Shown one piece after another: positions 4,398 to 6,890 of a stretch of DNA of 6,890 bases. Position 1 is the first letter of the stretch, and each line of letters starts with the position of its first letter. This DNA comes from Candidatus Poseidoniaceae archaeon (lineage in GTDB: Archaea; Thermoplasmatota; Poseidoniia; Poseidoniales; Poseidoniaceae). The position numbers were made by a program, and so were the translations under genes. Under the pieces are notes generated by a model that was not told the origin of the DNA, did no database searches, and saw only the letters and a list, made by a program, of their open reading frames with translations. The stretch spans positions 1 through 6,890 of the forward strand of contig JAKMFY010000252.1 of NCBI GenBank assembly GCA_022425185.1, given 5' to 3'.

Positions 4398-6737
4398 ATG
4401 GAATCCGTCACAGATCCTAAGCTCCTAGAGAATCGTCTTTTCTACAAGCTGGGTGAATTCACCTACGATTACAGGAAAAAGGTCCTTGTCGTTGGCCTTT
4501 TGGCCTGTATTGGTATGGCCTCACTCATTGCCATGGGGCCAAACTGGGCAGAGTCATGGGGCGTTGGAGAACACGAATCCGTTCAAGCGAGCGAACTTCG
4601 AGAGGACGCATTCATTGGCGAAGAAGAAGATGCAGAAGGTTTTGTCTTCCTTGTTTACCACGAATCTCTTGATGATTCTTCCCAAGAATGGCAAGATGAA
4701 GTAACGTCTGCTTTGGCAGACTGGGAAAAGATGGATGACGTTTCTATCGAGTATTCATGGGATACAACCGGTGATGAACGCACCGAATTCGTATATACTG
4801 ACGAAGGTGGATTTTGGGCCAAAAACAGAATCACAATAAATCTTGACCGCACTTCAGCAAAGTCACTGTATGCAGATAATCACGAAACCATCGACATATC
4901 AAACGATTTCGATTCTTGGAAAACAGGCCAGATTGCTATTGACGTTACCTTTGATACAAGAATCCAGGACGATCTCATCACTGCTGAATTAATTTCAGGT
5001 CCTTTGACACTCATCATTCTTGGAATCGTTTTCGGAACAATCATTGCTGCAATTTTGCCTCTTGGTGTTGCAATATTAACCGTAATCTCAGCAATGGGAC
5101 TCACTATTTGGCTCTCTAATACTATGGAAGTGACTCAATATGCAATCAACATCATCACTCTTATTGGAATTGGTGTTTCAGTCGATTACTCCCTTTTCCT
5201 GGTCAATCGCTTCCGTGAAGAATTGAACAGAGGTAGAGATATTCGTACCTCGACGGCAATGACCGTCGCAACAGCCGGCAAAGCGGTCTTTTTCAGTGGA
5301 GTAACCGTTGCAATCGGGTTGATGGGTATGCTGTTCTTTACTGGAACTGGTTTGCCGAGTCTTGGAATCGGTGGAACACTGGCCGTCTCCGTTGCAATGC
5401 TTTTCTCAGTCATTGTGTTACCCGCTGTACTGGCAATTCTTGGCCACAGAGTCTTTATTGGAAAAATTAAGTTCGCTTTTAGTACAGAAAACGACACTGG
5501 AGATGGTGTCTGGGCAAAGATTGCAACCACAGTCATGGATCGCCCATGGGCAGTACTCATACCAACACTGGTCATTCTACTGGGAGCAGGTCTACCGTTC
5601 CTTCAAGCAGATTTCTCGATCGCATCTCGTGATGCTCTACCGCCAGACGATGAAACGAGAGTCGGGTTTGAGCACATGGATGAAAAGTGGCCAGAAACTG
5701 CAGTCAATGCTGCTTTAGTTGTCATGGATTTCGATGGTCAAGACCCACTTGAGGAATCCAACCTCAGAGCAATGCATCGTTGGATGGTCAATCACGTCAA
5801 TGATTCAAGGGTCATAGAAGCATTCGGTTATGCCTTACCTTCGGCAAATATGAACGAATCCCAAGTTGTTGCCTTCTGGCAGACACCTGACGAATTCCTT
5901 ACCGCTGAAGAACAAGCTACTCGGGAATACTTCCGTAACGAATTCATTTCAAACAATGTCACATTCGTGGTATTCTCTCTCAACGGGCCAATCACTGGAC
6001 AAGATAGTCGAACCTTTGTTCAAGATGTTCGTGACGAACGAAATGAATTCCTCGATAATCTGAACATGGGCGACGATGGAGTGCTTATGGTCGCAGGATT
6101 TGCAGCCTACAGCCTTGATATTCTTGATTCGATCAAAGAAAACCTCCCTTATGCTCTCGCCTTCATCTTCATCTCGACGATTGTCTTAATCTTCATTCAA
6201 GTACGAAGCGTCATCATTCCAATTAAGGCAATTATCATGAATATTCTCTCGATTTCAGCAACTTTCGGTATGCTCGTCTTTGTGTTCCAATGGGGTAATG
6301 GTGCCGAACTGCTCAACTTTACCGCACAACCGATTGAAACAACAAATCCTGTCATCATATTCTGTATTGTCTTTGGACTTTCTATGGATTATGAAGTTTT
6401 GATGCTCTCGCGTATTCATGAAGAATGGGAAGTGACAGGAGACAACACACAAGCTGTCGCAAATGGCTTGCAGAAGACGGGCCGATTGATTACTGGTGCT
6501 GCAGCGATCATGGTTGTTGTCTTCATGGCCTTCGGTCTTTCCTCTGTTGTTATCTTGAAACAGATTGGACTTGGGTTGGCTCTAGCAATCCTACTTGACG
6601 CAACCATTGTCCGTGCTCTTGTTGTTCCATCGACTATGCGTTTAATGGGCAAATGGAACTGGTGGTCTCCTCAATGGATGAACAAATTGTTTCCATCAAA
6701 AACCATTGAAATAGACCCGGAAATTAGTGATGAATGA
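4398..6737 (+). CDS. RND-superfamily transporter of the MMPL type
   Basis: The 779-residue protein is an integral cytoplasmic-membrane protein with the duplicated RND layout: one helix, a large outside loop and five helices, then the same again. Helices lie at about 29-46, 199-217, 220-240, 247-269, 297-316, 322-348, 383-402, 584-603, 609-630, 648-670, 697-718 and 722-745. The outside loops are at about 47-198 and 403-583. Both proton-relay signatures are present: GIGVSVDYSLFLVNRFREEL (257-276, Asp263-Tyr264) and FGLSMDYEVLMLSRIHEEW (659-677, Asp664-Tyr665). The second is a hallmark of the MMPL branch. Such proteins move lipids or other hydrophobic molecules, driven by the proton gradient; the substrate here cannot be told. 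No adaptor or outer-membrane partner gene is nearby. An in-frame GTG at 4353 would add 15 residues, but a TATA-like box 27 bases before the ATG at 4398 favours the ATG. The stop lies five bases from the convergent tRNA gene. Confidence 0.93.
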   Translation: MESVTDPKLLENRLFYKLGEFTYDYRKKVLVVGLLACIGMASLIAMGPNWAESWGVGEHESVQASELREDAFIGEEEDAEGFVFLVYHESLDDSSQEWQDEVTSALADWEKMDDVSIEYSWDTTGDERTEFVYTDEGGFWAKNRITINLDRTSAKSLYADNHETIDISNDFDSWKTGQIAIDVTFDTRIQDDLITAELISGPLTLIILGIVFGTIIAAILPLGVAILTVISAMGLTIWLSNTMEVTQYAINIITLIGIGVSVDYSLFLVNRFREELNRGRDIRTSTAMTVATAGKAVFFSGVTVAIGLMGMLFFTGTGLPSLGIGGTLAVSVAMLFSVIVLPAVLAILGHRVFIGKIKFAFSTENDTGDGVWAKIATTVMDRPWAVLIPTLVILLGAGLPFLQADFSIASRDALPPDDETRVGFEHMDEKWPETAVNAALVVMDFDGQDPLEESNLRAMHRWMVNHVNDSRVIEAFGYALPSANMNESQVVAFWQTPDEFLTAEEQATREYFRNEFISNNVTFVVFSLNGPITGQDSRTFVQDVRDERNEFLDNLNMGDDGVLMVAGFAAYSLDILDSIKENLPYALAFIFISTIVLIFIQVRSVIIPIKAIIMNILSISATFGMLVFVFQWGNGAELLNFTAQPIETTNPVIIFCIVFGLSMDYEVLMLSRIHEEWEVTGDNTQAVANGLQKTGRLITGAAAIMVVVFMAFGLSSVVILKQIGLGLALAILLDATIVRALVVPSTMRLMGKWNWWSPQWMNKLFPSKTIEIDPEISDE

Positions 6738-6742
6738 CGTGC

Positions 6743-6818
6743 TGGTGGACGTGCCGAGATTTGAACTCGGGGCCTCTACCATGCCAAGGTAGCGATCTTC
6801 CAACTGATCTACACGCCC
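6743..6818 (-). tRNA. tRNA-Ala (anticodon GGC), CCA encoded
   Basis: The minus strand folds into a full cloverleaf of 73 bases plus an encoded CCA (6743-6745). The acceptor stem is GGGCGTG/CACGTCC, with the G3:U70 wobble pair that marks alanine tRNAs, and the discriminator base is A. The D stem is GATC/GATC, the anticodon stem is CTACC/GGTAG around loop TTGGCAT (anticodon GGC at 6783-6785), and the T arm is CCGAG-TTCAAAT-CTCGG. The T8-A9 pair, the GTAGATCAG D arm and the AGGCC variable loop are typical of archaeal tRNA-Ala; bacterial ones usually carry GCTC-type D stems. No intron is present. The gene is convergent with the transporter gene. Confidence 0.97.
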
Positions 6819-6857
6819 ATGTGGGTGCTTTCGCAAATACTCCGACTTAGGGGCACG

Positions 6858-6865
6858 ACATAAGC
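6858..6865 (-). promoter_or_regulatory. Weak candidate TATA box for tRNA-Ala
   Basis: GCTTATGT on the minus strand is the only TATA-like element upstream of the tRNA within the window. It lies about 43 bases from the tRNA 5' end, which would imply a 5' leader of roughly 17 bases. The bases beyond the tRNA (6819-6890) could also be the 3' end of another gene, and I see no other assignable feature in them. Confidence 0.22.
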
Positions 6866-6890
6866 ATTCCCAAACCAATCACTATGAGGG

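Noticed and set aside
5186..5575. A 129-codon minus-strand frame inside the transporter gene
   Set aside because: It is antisense to conserved helices of the MMPL protein and has the low-complexity Thr/Val/Ile/Pro composition typical of an antisense shadow.
6696..6878. A 60-codon minus-strand frame at the right end
   Set aside because: It reads straight through the tRNA-Ala gene, a common false call; the cloverleaf explains the sequence.
1..6890. CRISPR array, insertion sequence, integrase, defence or toxin-antitoxin system
   Set aside because: I saw no regularly spaced repeats, transposase or integrase motifs, terminal inverted repeats or nuclease motifs. The tRNA gene has no integrase or partial tRNA duplicate beside it in the window.

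Overview
The window most likely comes from a planktonic, mesophilic archaeon, perhaps a marine Euryarchaeon of the Poseidoniales (Marine Group II/III) kind. The strongest evidence is the tRNA-Ala(GGC) gene at the right end, which has an archaeal-style D arm (GTAGATCAG...GATCG) and a TTGGCAT anticodon loop. Supporting signs are moderate GC, very tight packing, no good Shine-Dalgarno sequences, and TATA-like boxes that would suit leaderless or nearly leaderless transcripts. The lineage assignment is inference; only 'archaeal' is well supported.

Layout, left to right. Positions 1-943 (minus) hold the first 314 codons of a PrsW-family membrane protease cut by the left edge. A small acidic ORF (930-1205, minus, uncertain) may sit just upstream of it and overlap its start. 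A small two-helix membrane protein (1184-1444, plus, moderately supported) ends 19 bases inside the 3' end of a convergent delta-1-pyrroline-5-carboxylate dehydrogenase (1426-3057, minus). Upstream of that enzyme on the same strand is peptide methionine sulfoxide reductase MsrA (3105-3635). A 107-base divergent promoter region follows, containing two outward-facing TATA-like boxes and an inverted repeat between them. To the right, on the plus strand, come an unrecognised 201-residue protein with a very acidic C-terminal part (3743-4348) and a 12-helix RND/MMPL-family transporter (4398-6737). The transporter gene ends five bases before the encoded CCA of the convergent tRNA-Ala gene (6743-6818, minus).

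Functionally this looks like chromosomal housekeeping and accessory material, not a defence or mobile island. It combines proline/glutamate catabolism, repair of oxidised methionine, a lipid- or solute-exporting RND protein, and a regulated-proteolysis-type membrane protease. msrA and the dehydrogenase could share a transcript, and the unknown acidic protein could share one with the transporter. I see no CRISPR array, insertion sequence, integrase or attachment site. No stretch over 300 bases lacks a gene. The points most worth following are the PrsW homologue with a long N-terminal extension, the unknown acidic protein beside the transporter, the dyad in the divergent promoter, and the Asp-to-Val change in the MsrA active-site region.
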